Below, one piece after another: positions 33,630 to 42,628 of a stretch of DNA of 64,000 nucleotides. The translations under genes and the position numbers were made by a program. Under the pieces are notes generated by a model. The model was not told the origin of the DNA. It worked only from the letters and a program-made list of their open reading frames with translations, and ran no database searches. Numbering within the stretch: position 1 is the first letter of the stretch; each line of letters opens with the position of its first letter. This DNA comes from Candidatus Iainarchaeum sp. GTDB taxonomy: Archaea; Iainarchaeota; Iainarchaeia; Iainarchaeales; JAGVWC01. The DNA is taken from positions 1-64,000 of the forward strand of contig JAGVWC010000010.1 of the NCBI GenBank assembly GCA_018304465.1, read 5' to 3'.

Positions 33630-34769
33630 ATGCCGATTAATGCCGGATACGAGTTTGAGAACGCCAAACGAAAATACGAAGAAGCCCAAACCCCCGAAGC
33701 CAAACTCGCGGCTTTGCAAGAAATGTACACCACGGTACCAAAACACAAAGGCACCGAAAACATCCGCGCGGAATTATCCAAAAAAATCGCGTTAATGAAA
33801 CGCGAAATCGAAAAACAAGCCGAACAAAAATCAAAACGCGGCGGGGGAGAAAGTCTCGCCGTCAAAAAAGAAGGCTGTGCCCAAATCGTTCTCATCGGGT
33901 TTCCCAACAGCGGAAAAAGCACCTGCCTCAAAAACCTCACCAACGCCGACGTCGAAGTATCCGCGTTTCCTTTCACGACCGTCAAACCCCAAATCGGAAT
34001 GATGATGATCGAAGGCGCCAAAGTCCAGCTCGTCGAAGTACCCGCGCTCATCGAAGGAAGCAGTCAAGGCAAAGCCAACGGACCCCAATTGCTCTCCGTG
34101 ATCCGCACCGCGGACGCGGTCGTCCTGGTTCTAGACGCGGACAACGCAAAAAACGAATTCGAAATCCTTCTAAAAGAACTCGAACAAGCCGGCATTCACT
34201 TAAACCGCCATCGCCCCAAAATCATCATCAAAACCGGGGACACCAAAGGAATTTCCATCGGCGGAAAACAATTCTTAAAAATTCCCCAGGACGAACTCGT
34301 CGAATTTCTGAAAAACCACGGCATGCACAATGCTTCCGTGATCATCGAAGAAGAAATCAACAACTTGGCCCAAGTATTCGAAGCCCAAGACGAACGCCTC
34401 GTGTACCAGAAAGCCTTCGCGATCCTGAATTTCAAGGGAAACACCCCCCGGCCCATCGACGGAATCCGGTTTCCCACATTCCCGGTGTCAAACGAAAAAG
34501 AATTCGGACAATTAAAACCCGAATTTTTCGGTTTGCTTGAAATGGTGCGCGTGTACACCAAACGCCCCGGACAAAAACCCGACACCGATTCGCCGCTTGT
34601 GCTCAAAAAAGGAAGCACGATCATGGATCTCGCCGGACACCTGCACAAAGACTTCGCCAAATACCTCAAACACGCCAAATTATTCGGAAAAAACGCCAAA
34701 TTCGAAGGCCAACGCATCCAACAAGACTACGATTTGCACGACGGCGACATCGTCGAAATACAGTCGTAA
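33630..34769 (+). CDS. DRG-family GTPase with TGS domain
   Basis: 379 residues. A helical N-terminal part leads to the G1 loop GFPNSGKS at 90-97, the FPFTTVKPQIGMM switch and LVEVPALIEGSSQGKANG (G3). The usual G4 NKxD is replaced by NFKG. A TGS domain occupies about 300-379 (DLAGHLHKDFAKYLKHAKLF, then DYDLHDGDIVEI). DRG proteins act with ribosomes in translation. A small GGGG...CCCC hairpin overlaps the region just upstream of the start. Confidence 0.9.
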   Translation: MPINAGYEFENAKRKYEEAQTPEAKLAALQEMYTTVPKHKGTENIRAELSKKIALMKREIEKQAEQKSKRGGGESLAVKKEGCAQIVLIGFPNSGKSTCLKNLTNADVEVSAFPFTTVKPQIGMMMIEGAKVQLVEVPALIEGSSQGKANGPQLLSVIRTADAVVLVLDADNAKNEFEILLKELEQAGIHLNRHRPKIIIKTGDTKGISIGGKQFLKIPQDELVEFLKNHGMHNASVIIEEEINNLAQVFEAQDERLVYQKAFAILNFKGNTPRPIDGIRFPTFPVSNEKEFGQLKPEFFGLLEMVRVYTKRPGQKPDTDSPLVLKKGSTIMDLAGHLHKDFAKYLKHAKLFGKNAKFEGQRIQQDYDLHDGDIVEIQS

Positions 34770-34822
34770 AACGCGAATTCACAAGTTTTTTATAGCACTA
34801 TTGTGATATACTAATGACATTA

Positions 34823-36586
34823 ATGAAACAATATATTGGAATTCTGGCCATTTTGTTTTTTCTTTTGACAAGCATTGTTCCCGTGAGCGCCCAGGTTTCC
34901 TGCGGAAACCATTCCTGTGAACCCGGAGAAAACTCCTGCACCTGCACGCAAGACTGCGGAAGCTGCGAATCCTACTCCAACCAATTCTTTGACTACAAAT
35001 GCGTCGAAACCATCTGTAAACAATTACCCAAAAGCGGCGTGTGTGGAAACAACGTGTGCGAAGAACAATTCAGCGAAGACTACGGAAACTGTCCCCAGGA
35101 CTGCGAACCCAAAACACTCGAAATCGAAATCATTTCTCCCAAACCCAATGATTCTTTTGCCCGAAACGGAAAAGGAACCCTTGAAATCAAAATCACGGCC
35201 AACGGCCGCGACATTCCCGGTGCCCAAGTATCCGCCGTACAGCCTTTTCGCAACATTCAACTCGTCAACACCCTGTTCTCTAACGAATACAAAGGCGAAT
35301 TTCAAATTCCAGCCGACATTGCCCCCAATTCCTACGACGTTGAAATATCCGCGTCGTTTCGAAAAGCCATCGGAAAAACCACGCTCCCGATTACCATTGA
35401 ACCGCGTTTAAACACCACCTTTTCTGTGCAACCCAAAACCCTATTGGGCGACACGTTACTCATCAGCGGTACCATTCAAAACGGATCCGCTCCCGTATCC
35501 ACCCCCATTACAATCAAAATCCTGGATACCGAACGAAAAAGCCTATTCAACCAAACCGTTTCATCGCAAGCGGATGGATCGTTTCAAATCCAATTCAAAA
35601 CCAGTTTAAACGACCTCCCCGGCAACTGGCTGATCACGGGAAACGGAACCGACGATTACAACAACGCCATTTCAGTCGAAGGAACCACCACGATGGTCAC
35701 CCCCCAATCCCAACGCCAACTCGCCATCACCACGTACCTGGACCAAAACGCGTCGGTTTCACGCGGAACCCAACTAACCATCATCGCGCAAGTCACGGAC
35801 TCAAATATTCCGACCACCGACGCAAACCTCGTGCTCGTTTCCCCCAGCCAACAAACCATTCCATTCCAACTGGCTCCCGACGGGAACTACACCTTGTTCT
35901 ACACGATTCCCAGCAACCTGCCGTTTGGAAAAAACACGTTTCACTTACAAGCCACAAAAATCGGAATCATTCCACTGGAAGGACAACTACCGCTTGAAAT
36001 CACCATTATCCCCACCCTGTTTTCAATTCAACTCGTCAAACCCCAAACCACGTTTTTTTCGATCGGAGACAACGTCGAGTTCCGCGTATTCGCGCAATAC
36101 GAATCCGGAGAACCGGTGCTTGATGCCAACACCTCGCTTTTGGTCAACCAACTTGAAATCCCCCTGCAAGCCCAAGGCGGCGGATACTACAGCGGAAACT
36201 ATACCGCGCAAGAACAAGACGCCGGCGAACTACGCCTGAAAATCACGTCGACAGACGGATTCAACCAAACCGCAAGCGCGGACACCAAACTCAACATCTA
36301 CGGATACGGAACCAATTACTATCTGACCCGCTACGGCGCCATTGGCCTTGGTGCCCTCGCCCTATTGATCGTGGGATACTTTGTCGCTGCCAGATTCGCA
36401 ACCAAACGATTCGACCAAACCAAAGCCAAAAAACGCGCCGAACAAATCATCGAACTCGAAAAAGACCTGCAATCCAAATACTTTGAAAAAGGAAGCATCC
36501 AAAAATCAGATTACGAAAGCCAAATGCTTGATTACGAAGACGAATTGAAAAAAATAAAAGAACAACTTGGACGTGCACCCAAATGA
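34823..36586 (+). CDS. surface protein with Cys-rich head, Ig-like repeats and cytoplasmic coiled coil
   Basis: 587 residues from ATG 34823. A signal peptide ends near AQ (position 24). Two CGNxxCExxE...CxxDC units follow, then several beta-sandwich repeats of about 100 residues (for example IEIISPKPNDSFARNGKGTL and IQLVKPQTTFFSIGDNVEFR). One C-terminal span (YGAIGLGALALLIVGYFVAA) precedes a coiled, SHOCT-like cytoplasmic tail (DLQSKYFEKGSIQKSDYESQ). It probably stands on the cell surface. The next gene overlaps by four bases and encodes a related protein. Confidence 0.8.
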   Translation: MKQYIGILAILFFLLTSIVPVSAQVSCGNHSCEPGENSCTCTQDCGSCESYSNQFFDYKCVETICKQLPKSGVCGNNVCEEQFSEDYGNCPQDCEPKTLEIEIISPKPNDSFARNGKGTLEIKITANGRDIPGAQVSAVQPFRNIQLVNTLFSNEYKGEFQIPADIAPNSYDVEISASFRKAIGKTTLPITIEPRLNTTFSVQPKTLLGDTLLISGTIQNGSAPVSTPITIKILDTERKSLFNQTVSSQADGSFQIQFKTSLNDLPGNWLITGNGTDDYNNAISVEGTTTMVTPQSQRQLAITTYLDQNASVSRGTQLTIIAQVTDSNIPTTDANLVLVSPSQQTIPFQLAPDGNYTLFYTIPSNLPFGKNTFHLQATKIGIIPLEGQLPLEITIIPTLFSIQLVKPQTTFFSIGDNVEFRVFAQYESGEPVLDANTSLLVNQLEIPLQAQGGGYYSGNYTAQEQDAGELRLKITSTDGFNQTASADTKLNIYGYGTNYYLTRYGAIGLGALALLIVGYFVAARFATKRFDQTKAKKRAEQIIELEKDLQSKYFEKGSIQKSDYESQMLDYEDELKKIKEQLGRAPK

Positions 36587-37758
36587 AACAACCCCTCGTA
36601 CTCGCTTTGTTCCTGCTGTTATTGATCGGAAGCGTTTTCGGAGCAACAATCCAGCTTGACAAAACCACCGTCCAAAAAGGCGAAACCGTTTTCATCAACG
36701 GAACCTGCGTAACCGCATTCGAACTCGAGATCCGACAAAACAACCGACACATTCAAACCGAACCCGTTCCGTGTTCGGCCGGTGGATTCCAAATCGAAAA
36801 AAAAATCCCGCTGTGGTTTCCAAGCGGAGAAACCCAAGTAGTGGCCCTTGAATCCGGAAGAGAAAACACGCAAACCATCCAAATCAACCCCAGCCGCGAA
36901 AGCGGATTCTTGTCTTTAACCACCCTAAGCCCCACAACGACCGCGATTGAACGCCAAAACACGATTTCCTTCAAAGTCCAAATCCAAGACGGAGTATCCC
37001 TGCTGACCAACGCTATGGTCCAAATCTGGGACCTAAACGGCAAGCAGGTGCCCCTCGTTCACACCCAAGAAGGAATCTACGAAGCCGCATTTGCGATTCC
37101 GTACAATGCCGCATTGGAAACCCATTCGTTTGTCATCACCGCGGTCACGGCGGATGAAAACGCCGGCGGCGAACGAACCCTTGTTATGGAAGTCACACCC
37201 GCCAACATCCAGATTCAGCTGACCCAACCCAACCTCAACAGCATTCCCTCCGCGACCGAAGTGGAATTCGTGGCCAATGCCACGTACGCGGACGGCTCAG
37301 CGCTCCACAACCCAAAACTCGAAGTGGTCCTTGCCGAAACACTTCCCATGGCCCAAACCAATCCCACGACGTTTTCAACGAAAACCGTTTTCACGTCGAA
37401 CGCCGTTGGCAGCGGAACCTTTTTCATCTTCGCCCAAGACGACGCGAACAACACCAAAACCCAAACCTTCGAATACTCGGTGACCCCAACCTTGCAATTA
37501 CAACTGATTCGCTACGCGCCCTACATTCTTGGCCTTGGCCTCTTTTTGGTCCTCGTATGGATCTTCATCATCCCCAAAATCCGCGGAAAAAAAAGTAAAG
37601 CGTCTTTAGAACAGCGAAAAAACCAAATCGAAAAAGAACTGACGGAACTGCAAACCCAATACTTCGAACAAAACGCGATTTCCAAAGAACAGTTCACCAA
37701 ACGCTCCGCGGTACTCGAAAAAGAACTCGCAGAAACAGGCAAAAAATTAAAAACATAG
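36583..37758 (+). CDS. related surface protein with Ig-like domains and cytoplasmic coiled coil
   Basis: 391 residues. Signal peptide to about residue 16, then three beta-sandwich segments, one C-terminal span (PYILGLGLFLVLVWIFIIPK) and a charged coiled tail (LQTQYFEQNAISKEQFTKRS) like that of its neighbour. Both tails share the spacing of SHOCT-type modules, so the two look like duplicated subunits. ATGA overlap with the preceding gene suggests a fixed ratio. Role unknown; a surface adhesin or receptor complex is inference. Confidence 0.8.
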   Translation: MKQPLVLALFLLLLIGSVFGATIQLDKTTVQKGETVFINGTCVTAFELEIRQNNRHIQTEPVPCSAGGFQIEKKIPLWFPSGETQVVALESGRENTQTIQINPSRESGFLSLTTLSPTTTAIERQNTISFKVQIQDGVSLLTNAMVQIWDLNGKQVPLVHTQEGIYEAAFAIPYNAALETHSFVITAVTADENAGGERTLVMEVTPANIQIQLTQPNLNSIPSATEVEFVANATYADGSALHNPKLEVVLAETLPMAQTNPTTFSTKTVFTSNAVGSGTFFIFAQDDANNTKTQTFEYSVTPTLQLQLIRYAPYILGLGLFLVLVWIFIIPKIRGKKSKASLEQRKNQIEKELTELQTQYFEQNAISKEQFTKRSAVLEKELAETGKKLKT

Positions 37759-37791
37759 AACCCCTAATTAAAGCGACCGGGGATGAAGACC

Positions 37792-38718
37792 ATGGAAACG
37801 CAAAACAAGAAAAAAGCACTCGCCAAAACGCCCAACCAGCTGGACGCCGCCATCGAAATGCTTGAAAACATGAAGAAAAAAAGCGACACCAAAAACATCA
37901 ACCCCGTTTCCCTGCCGCTACCCGGGACCAACCTTGAAACCACACCCGTAGGAATAGAAGGCGAAATCAAACCCGAAAAAACCAAAATCGAAAAAAAATT
38001 CGAAATTCTCCCCGTAAACGTTGACCGGTTCGACTTGCTGCTCCAAGACGGCGGAATCGAACGCGGACTCACCATTCTCATTTCCGGCGGTGCCGGAACA
38101 GGCAAAACCACGTTTTGCGTCCAATCCTTATACTACAACGCCTTGGCGGGACAACGCGGCGTATACATTTCTTTCGAAGAAGATCCCGAAAACATCAAAC
38201 ACCACATGAAAAAAAATTACGGATGGGACCTATATGAACTTGAAAAAAAAGGACTGCTTGCGTTCATCAAATTCGATCCCGTAAAAATCGCGCGACAAGT
38301 CGAAGAAGTCCTCGTTCAGGAATCCGGAATGCTGCGCATCAAAATTCAAAATCTCGTGCTCCCCATTCAACCCGACCGCATCGTCATCGACTCCATTTCC
38401 GCGCTCGCCATCGAATTCGAAAGCGACAAAAACTTCCGAAAATACCTCAAAGAACTCTTTCACATGCTCGAAAAATACAATTCCCTCAACTTCATCATCG
38501 GAGAAACCGAACAAAACCCGCAAACCTATTCGCGCAGCGGAGTCGAAGAATTCCTCGGCGACGGCGTCATCGTATTCTACAACCTCAAAATCGCGGGCGT
38601 TCGAAAAAACGCGCTTGAAATCCTCAAACTTCGAAGCGGAAAACACGTCAAAGAAATGATTCCATACGCGCTCGACGAAAAAGGAATCGAAATTTACTAC
38701 AAACAAAAATACGACTAA
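37792..38718 (+). CDS. KaiC-like RecA-family ATPase
   Basis: 308 residues from ATG 37792, with GGGG upstream; an ATG at 37783 is close. After a charged N-terminal extension comes the RecA-like domain: GGAGTGKTT (about residues 99-107), FEEDPENIKHHM, the Walker B strand DRIVIDSISALAIE, and IIGETEQNP. One KaiC domain only. Archaeal single-domain KaiC-like proteins are often linked to motility, signalling or membrane complexes. Located between the two surface proteins and the permease pair. Confidence 0.85.
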   Translation: METQNKKKALAKTPNQLDAAIEMLENMKKKSDTKNINPVSLPLPGTNLETTPVGIEGEIKPEKTKIEKKFEILPVNVDRFDLLLQDGGIERGLTILISGGAGTGKTTFCVQSLYYNALAGQRGVYISFEEDPENIKHHMKKNYGWDLYELEKKGLLAFIKFDPVKIARQVEEVLVQESGMLRIKIQNLVLPIQPDRIVIDSISALAIEFESDKNFRKYLKELFHMLEKYNSLNFIIGETEQNPQTYSRSGVEEFLGDGVIVFYNLKIAGVRKNALEILKLRSGKHVKEMIPYALDEKGIEIYYKQKYD

Positions 38719-38775
38719 ACCCTTTGTCAGACCCTCTTAAACGCTTTTCTATAAACAAATACCATTGAGTCCCTT

Positions 38776-40041
38776 ATGAGACCCCGCTCGATTTTCCAGC
38801 GCTTGACCGAAGGCGTCAAAATCGTTGCCGACACCATTATCCGGCTTTTTACGGACGCGGAACTCGCGACGGTAGCCGTCAAAAACCTTCGCAACCAAAA
38901 AATGCGCAGAAACCTCACATTACTCGGAATCGTCATCGGAATATCGTCGATCGTCGCGTTGCTCTTGCTTGGCACCGGACTTAACAACGCGATCACGAAA
39001 CAATTCGAAAGCCTCGGACTCAACACGATTCAAATCCAAGCCGGCGAAGACTTTTCATCCGCCGTATTCTCCCGCATGCGCACCCATGACGCCGAACTCA
39101 TCGAACGCATACCGCACGTGGAACACGTAATCGCGTTTTACGAAGGCTCCGGCGTCGCCAAAAACAAAAACAGCGAAGCCAGCGTATTCCTCATCGGCGT
39201 CGAACCCAAAGACTATCCCTACCTTGAAAAAATGGGGTACGTTTCGCTTGCCGAAGGACGCTACTTAAACGAAAACGACGCCACCGGACTCGTCGTATAC
39301 CAGAATTTCGTAGACGACGCTTTTGACCAACCCATCGGATTACGACAAAACATCACGATCAACGGCAAAAAATTCAAAATCGTTGGAATATCCAAACCAA
39401 CCGACGTCGCGTTTGGCGCAACCGGAATTACCAACATGGTGTACACAAGCGCCGAAGCCATGAAAACCCACTTCAACGAAAAAAATCCCACCGAACTCAT
39501 AGTCAATGTTTCAAGCAAAGAAAAAGTACCCGAAACCGCGGCCAGAATCGAAAAAGAACTGGAACGCGACCACAAAGAAAAAGACTTTACGGTCAACACC
39601 ATGGAAAATTTATTGGCGCAAGTGTTTTCCATCATCGGCGCGGTTCAATTCTTCGTGCTTGCGATCGCCGCGATATCGTTACTGGTTGGCGGCATCGGCA
39701 TCATGAACACCATGTTCATGGCCGTCACCGAACGCACCAGCGAAATCGGAACCATGAAAGCCATGGGCGGAACCGACGCGCTTATCCGCAGCTTGTTTCT
39801 GGCCGAAGCCGGCATCATCGGATTCATCGGCGGCGTCCTGGGTATCCTCGTTGGATACCTGCTGGCAATGCTGGTCGGCGTCATCGCGGACCAATCCGGT
39901 TTTCCCCTGCCGATTTCATTCGAACCCGGCATCATCCTGTTCGCGTTGTTTTTCTCGTTGTTTGTCGGAATACTCTCAGGGCTTGCTCCCGCCGAAAAAG
40001 CCATTCGCTTGGACCCCGTTGAGGCGATTCGATATGAATAA
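38776..40041 (+). CDS. MacB/FtsX-type ABC permease 1
   Basis: 421 residues. One N-terminal span (LTLLGIVIGISSIVALLLLG), a large outer domain (about 90-260), three C-terminal spans, and the family motifs IGIMNTMFMAVTERTSEIG and SGLAPAEKAIRLDPVEAIRY. MacB-type permeases are usually driven by a LolD-like ATPase encoded next door; none is seen. Promoter before it: TATA-like TTCTATAAAC. Confidence 0.9.
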   Translation: MRPRSIFQRLTEGVKIVADTIIRLFTDAELATVAVKNLRNQKMRRNLTLLGIVIGISSIVALLLLGTGLNNAITKQFESLGLNTIQIQAGEDFSSAVFSRMRTHDAELIERIPHVEHVIAFYEGSGVAKNKNSEASVFLIGVEPKDYPYLEKMGYVSLAEGRYLNENDATGLVVYQNFVDDAFDQPIGLRQNITINGKKFKIVGISKPTDVAFGATGITNMVYTSAEAMKTHFNEKNPTELIVNVSSKEKVPETAARIEKELERDHKEKDFTVNTMENLLAQVFSIIGAVQFFVLAIAAISLLVGGIGIMNTMFMAVTERTSEIGTMKAMGGTDALIRSLFLAEAGIIGFIGGVLGILVGYLLAMLVGVIADQSGFPLPISFEPGIILFALFFSLFVGILSGLAPAEKAIRLDPVEAIRYE

Positions 40042-40065
40042 AACCCACGGAGACGATGCGTTTCC

Positions 40066-41262
40066 ATGATCGACCAAGAATCGATAAAAACCGCGGCCAA
40101 GACCCTGCAAAGCCAAGGATGGCGCACATCCCTCACGGTTCTTGCCATCGTGCTTGGCATCACCGCCATCATCACCCTGGTTTCGCTTGGAGAAGGACTC
40201 AACGCCAGCGTCACCAAACAATTCCAAAGCATGGGAACCGACACCCTGGTAGTGTTACCCGGCAAAGGATTCGTGGAAAGCGCGTTTGCCCAACTTCGCG
40301 ACGACGACGATGAAACCATCGAAACCGTCCGCGGCGTCTCGTTTGCGGCCGAAATCTACATCGCCAGCCAGCAAATGGAATACAAAGGAGAACGCAAAAC
40401 CCGCCTCGTGATCGGAATCGATCCCGCCCAAATGAGCCAAATGAACATCATCGGACTCGTAAGCCTCGAATCCGGACGCGTCTTATCCCCCCGCGACCAA
40501 ACCGCTGTCATGGTCGGACCCCGCCTTGCCGAAAAAACATTCGAAAAAATCGTGTACGTCAACAACGAAATCAAAATGAACGACGCGCACTACCGGGTCG
40601 TCGCAAGACTCTCAAAAGCCACCAATTCTTTTTACGGAAACTTCATGGACAACGCCGTGATCCTCAATTCGGACCAACTCACCAAAATACAACCCGGCAT
40701 CAAACCCAACCGCATATTCGTCAAACTCGATGAAGGCGTAAAACCCGACGACGTCAAAGAACGCATCGAAAACGAACTCGAACTACGCCACAACCAAACC
40801 GACTTTCAAGTCATGACCCCGTCGCAAGTCGGAGAAACCGCAGGCAGCGTCATCGGACTCATTCAAACCATTCTCGTTGGAATCGCCGCCATCTCGCTTG
40901 TAGTCGGAGGCGTCGGCGTCATGAACACGATGTACATGAGCGTCACCGAACGCACCAGCGAAGTCGGCGTCATGAAAGCCATCGGCGCCGGCAACGAACA
41001 AATCCGAGACATTTTTCTCACCGAAGCCGCGCTCATCGGAATCATCGGCGGCATCATCGGAACCATCCTCGGCGTCGGACTCGCGACCATCATCACGATT
41101 GCGGCCCAATACGGCGGATTCGATCTGGAAGCCGTCATCACCTGGCCAACCATTGCCGGCGCGGTGCTGTTTTCCATGGGACTATGTTTGGTATTCGGTT
41201 ACCTACCCGCCAAACAAGCCGCGGACCTCGACCCGGTTGAAGCCATTCGAAGAAAAGGATGA
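40066..41262 (+). CDS. MacB/FtsX-type ABC permease 2
   Basis: 398 residues, the same topology as its neighbour: N-terminal span, outer domain, three C-terminal spans, with GVGVMNTMYMSVTERTSEVG and FGYLPAKQAADLDPVEAIRR. The two are paralogues 24 bases apart and probably form a heterodimer. The gene is followed at once by a perfect hairpin. The missing ATPase must come from elsewhere in the genome. Confidence 0.9.
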   Translation: MIDQESIKTAAKTLQSQGWRTSLTVLAIVLGITAIITLVSLGEGLNASVTKQFQSMGTDTLVVLPGKGFVESAFAQLRDDDDETIETVRGVSFAAEIYIASQQMEYKGERKTRLVIGIDPAQMSQMNIIGLVSLESGRVLSPRDQTAVMVGPRLAEKTFEKIVYVNNEIKMNDAHYRVVARLSKATNSFYGNFMDNAVILNSDQLTKIQPGIKPNRIFVKLDEGVKPDDVKERIENELELRHNQTDFQVMTPSQVGETAGSVIGLIQTILVGIAAISLVVGGVGVMNTMYMSVTERTSEVGVMKAIGAGNEQIRDIFLTEAALIGIIGGIIGTILGVGLATIITIAAQYGGFDLEAVITWPTIAGAVLFSMGLCLVFGYLPAKQAADLDPVEAIRRKG

Positions 41263-41280
41263 CACCGGAATCGGTGTCCC
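41261..41280 (+). terminator. hairpin directly after the permease pair
   Basis: The stop codon of the second permease overlaps a perfect 6-bp stem, GACACC and GGTGTC, with loop GGAATC. A GC-rich stem at the end of a same-strand gene run suggests a terminator or 3' stabiliser, though no long T tract follows. Confidence 0.45.
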
Positions 41281-41439
41281 TGCAATAAAGTGAATAATCG
41301 TTCGAGCACTTTTTGTTCCATTAAACCTTTTCTGGTAATAATTTTCGGCTTCGGAATGTAAGTTGACTCCTTTGTCAGTCAAAGACACAGCATACCCCCC
41401 AGTTATTCATCCAAGATATCACGTGTCACAAAGGTACAA
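41281..41439 (-). pseudogene. possible gene remnant next to tRNA-Leu
   Basis: On the minus strand a frame from about 41403 to 41203 starts right after a stop and has no ATG at its true beginning. Its visible part (AVSLTDKGVNLHSEAENYYQ) looks like the wing or tail of a winged-helix regulator. It runs into the end of the permease gene. A truncated gene beside the 3' end of a tRNA is typical of an old integration scar. Weak evidence. Confidence 0.25.
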
Positions 41440-41556
41440 TGCGGGAGGCAGGATTCGAACCTGCGAAGGCACTAAGCCAGCGGGTCGCTTCAAGACTAAA
41501 ACATCCGCTTCAATCTTGCCTAAGCCCGCCCGAGTAGACCGCTATCGTACTCCCGC
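41440..41556 (-). tRNA. tRNA-Leu(UAG) with 33-base intron
   Basis: Minus strand. The acceptor arms GCGGGAG and CTCCCGC pair, with A as discriminator; D stem CGA/TCG; anticodon stem GCGGG/CCCGC; T arm GCAGG-TTCGAAT-CCTGC; a 15-base variable region with a GGC/GCC stem marks a class II tRNA. A loop starting CTTAGG gives anticodon UAG. A 33-base intron (41486-41518) sits between positions 37 and 38. It can form a bulge-helix-bulge with CTT/AAG in the middle and AAGA/TCTT inside, cleaved within three-base bulges GGC and CGA. CCA is not encoded. Confidence 0.9.
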
Positions 41557-41669
41557 TTCGCTCAAAAAGTGCAGAAATTCGATCCGCCCTTTTGGGTAAA
41601 TAAATAGCACACAGTAGGTCTTTAAATTTCTTCATTTCCGATTTTGGGGCTTGAGATTACGAAAAAAAC

Positions 41670-41840
41670 TTAGTGCTTGAGGATCTCTAAAGTTTTAACA
41701 TTTTTTTTCATGAGCTTTCGGACATTCGCCATGGCGCGACCCATATCCGAAAGAGGGACCGCTTTAAACTTGGATTGCACCAAGGCTATCTTTGGAATTT
41801 CAGATCCCGAAAAAAGGCGCGTTTCTTTTTTTGAACTCAT
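41670..41840 (-). CDS. 56-residue protein downstream of Fic gene
   Basis: The frame from ATG 41840 encodes a basic protein (MSSKKETRLFSG, SKFKAVPLSDMGRAMANVRK, LMKKNVKTLEILKH). A TATA-like TTTAAATAGT on the minus strand (41861-41870) lies about 26 bases before the ATG, predicting a leaderless transcript of its own. It begins 33 bases after the Fic stop. It has no visible inhibitor (S/T)xxxE(G/N) motif, so an antitoxin role is only suggested by position. Confidence 0.5.
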   Translation of the reverse strand: MSSKKETRLFSGSEIPKIALVQSKFKAVPLSDMGRAMANVRKLMKKNVKTLEILKH

Positions 41841-41873
41841 CCTATAGTACTCTTCCCCGAACTATTTAAACAT

Positions 41874-42503
41874 TTATTTATCGGATTCTGAATCCCCCTT
41901 GAGTTTTTTCAAAATAGTTTGAATAAATTCAAATAACCAAGGGTGGGCAAATTTCTCATCTTCCGCCCGGATAACAAGGAGCTTGATTTGAGGATAGATA
42001 TCCACCGGACTTTCATAGTTGACGGCCGGATCGGCGCCGCTAAGCTCGAACAAAAGCCGGATCAACTTATACTCTCTGGAACCCTTGTTGTCTTTGAAGG
42101 TTTCCTCGATGGCGGCCAGCGGTCGCTCTCCATTCGAAATGAGTTGGGTTATTTTGTCCAAGGCTTCATTGGATTTTGCCTCGCTGTAAAACGGAGAAAA
42201 ACCGTTGCCCATCAAAAAGATGCTAAAGGATAGAAAAGCGGTTCGTTTGTTTCCATCACTAAACGGATGCCGCTTGGTCAGATAAAAAATGAGATAGCAG
42301 GCCACATAAATAATCTTGGTTTGCACATCCGAAGGAATAATGCCTGCGCTTTCCGGAAATTCGTTAACGGTTTCAAACAAGAATTCAAAATTGCTCTTTA
42401 AAACAAAACCTTTGGCATCCAGCGGAAGCGACTCATGAATTTTCAAAGCCAGTTCCTTTTGAACAGACTTATATTCCAAAGGCATTCCAAGTGAATTAAC
42501 CAT
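41874..42503 (-). CDS. Fic/Doc-family protein
   Basis: 209 residues from ATG 42503. The Fic core motif is complete: HPFSDGNKRTA at residues 79-89, with upstream helices (IIYVACYLIFYLTKR). The motif has a Ser where most Fic proteins have Asp/Glu before DGN. Doc-type proteins phosphorylate, and Fic proteins AMPylate, target proteins. The C-terminal 100 residues extend beyond a minimal Doc. No Phd-like antitoxin precedes it. Confidence 0.85.
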   Translation of the reverse strand: MVNSLGMPLEYKSVQKELALKIHESLPLDAKGFVLKSNFEFLFETVNEFPESAGIIPSDVQTKIIYVACYLIFYLTKRHPFSDGNKRTAFLSFSIFLMGNGFSPFYSEAKSNEALDKITQLISNGERPLAAIEETFKDNKGSREYKLIRLLFELSGADPAVNYESPVDIYPQIKLLVIRAEDEKFAHPWLFEFIQTILKKLKGDSESDK

Positions 42504-42628
42504 TGTTCCTTTAAGACCATCGAAAAATCGCTTCCAAAAAAAATCGAGCCAAACCAAAGACAAACAGAAAATAGTTTTAAACTGGTTTTGGCGATAATAC
42601 TTTTACAAACCGAAAACCGTTGGCATTC

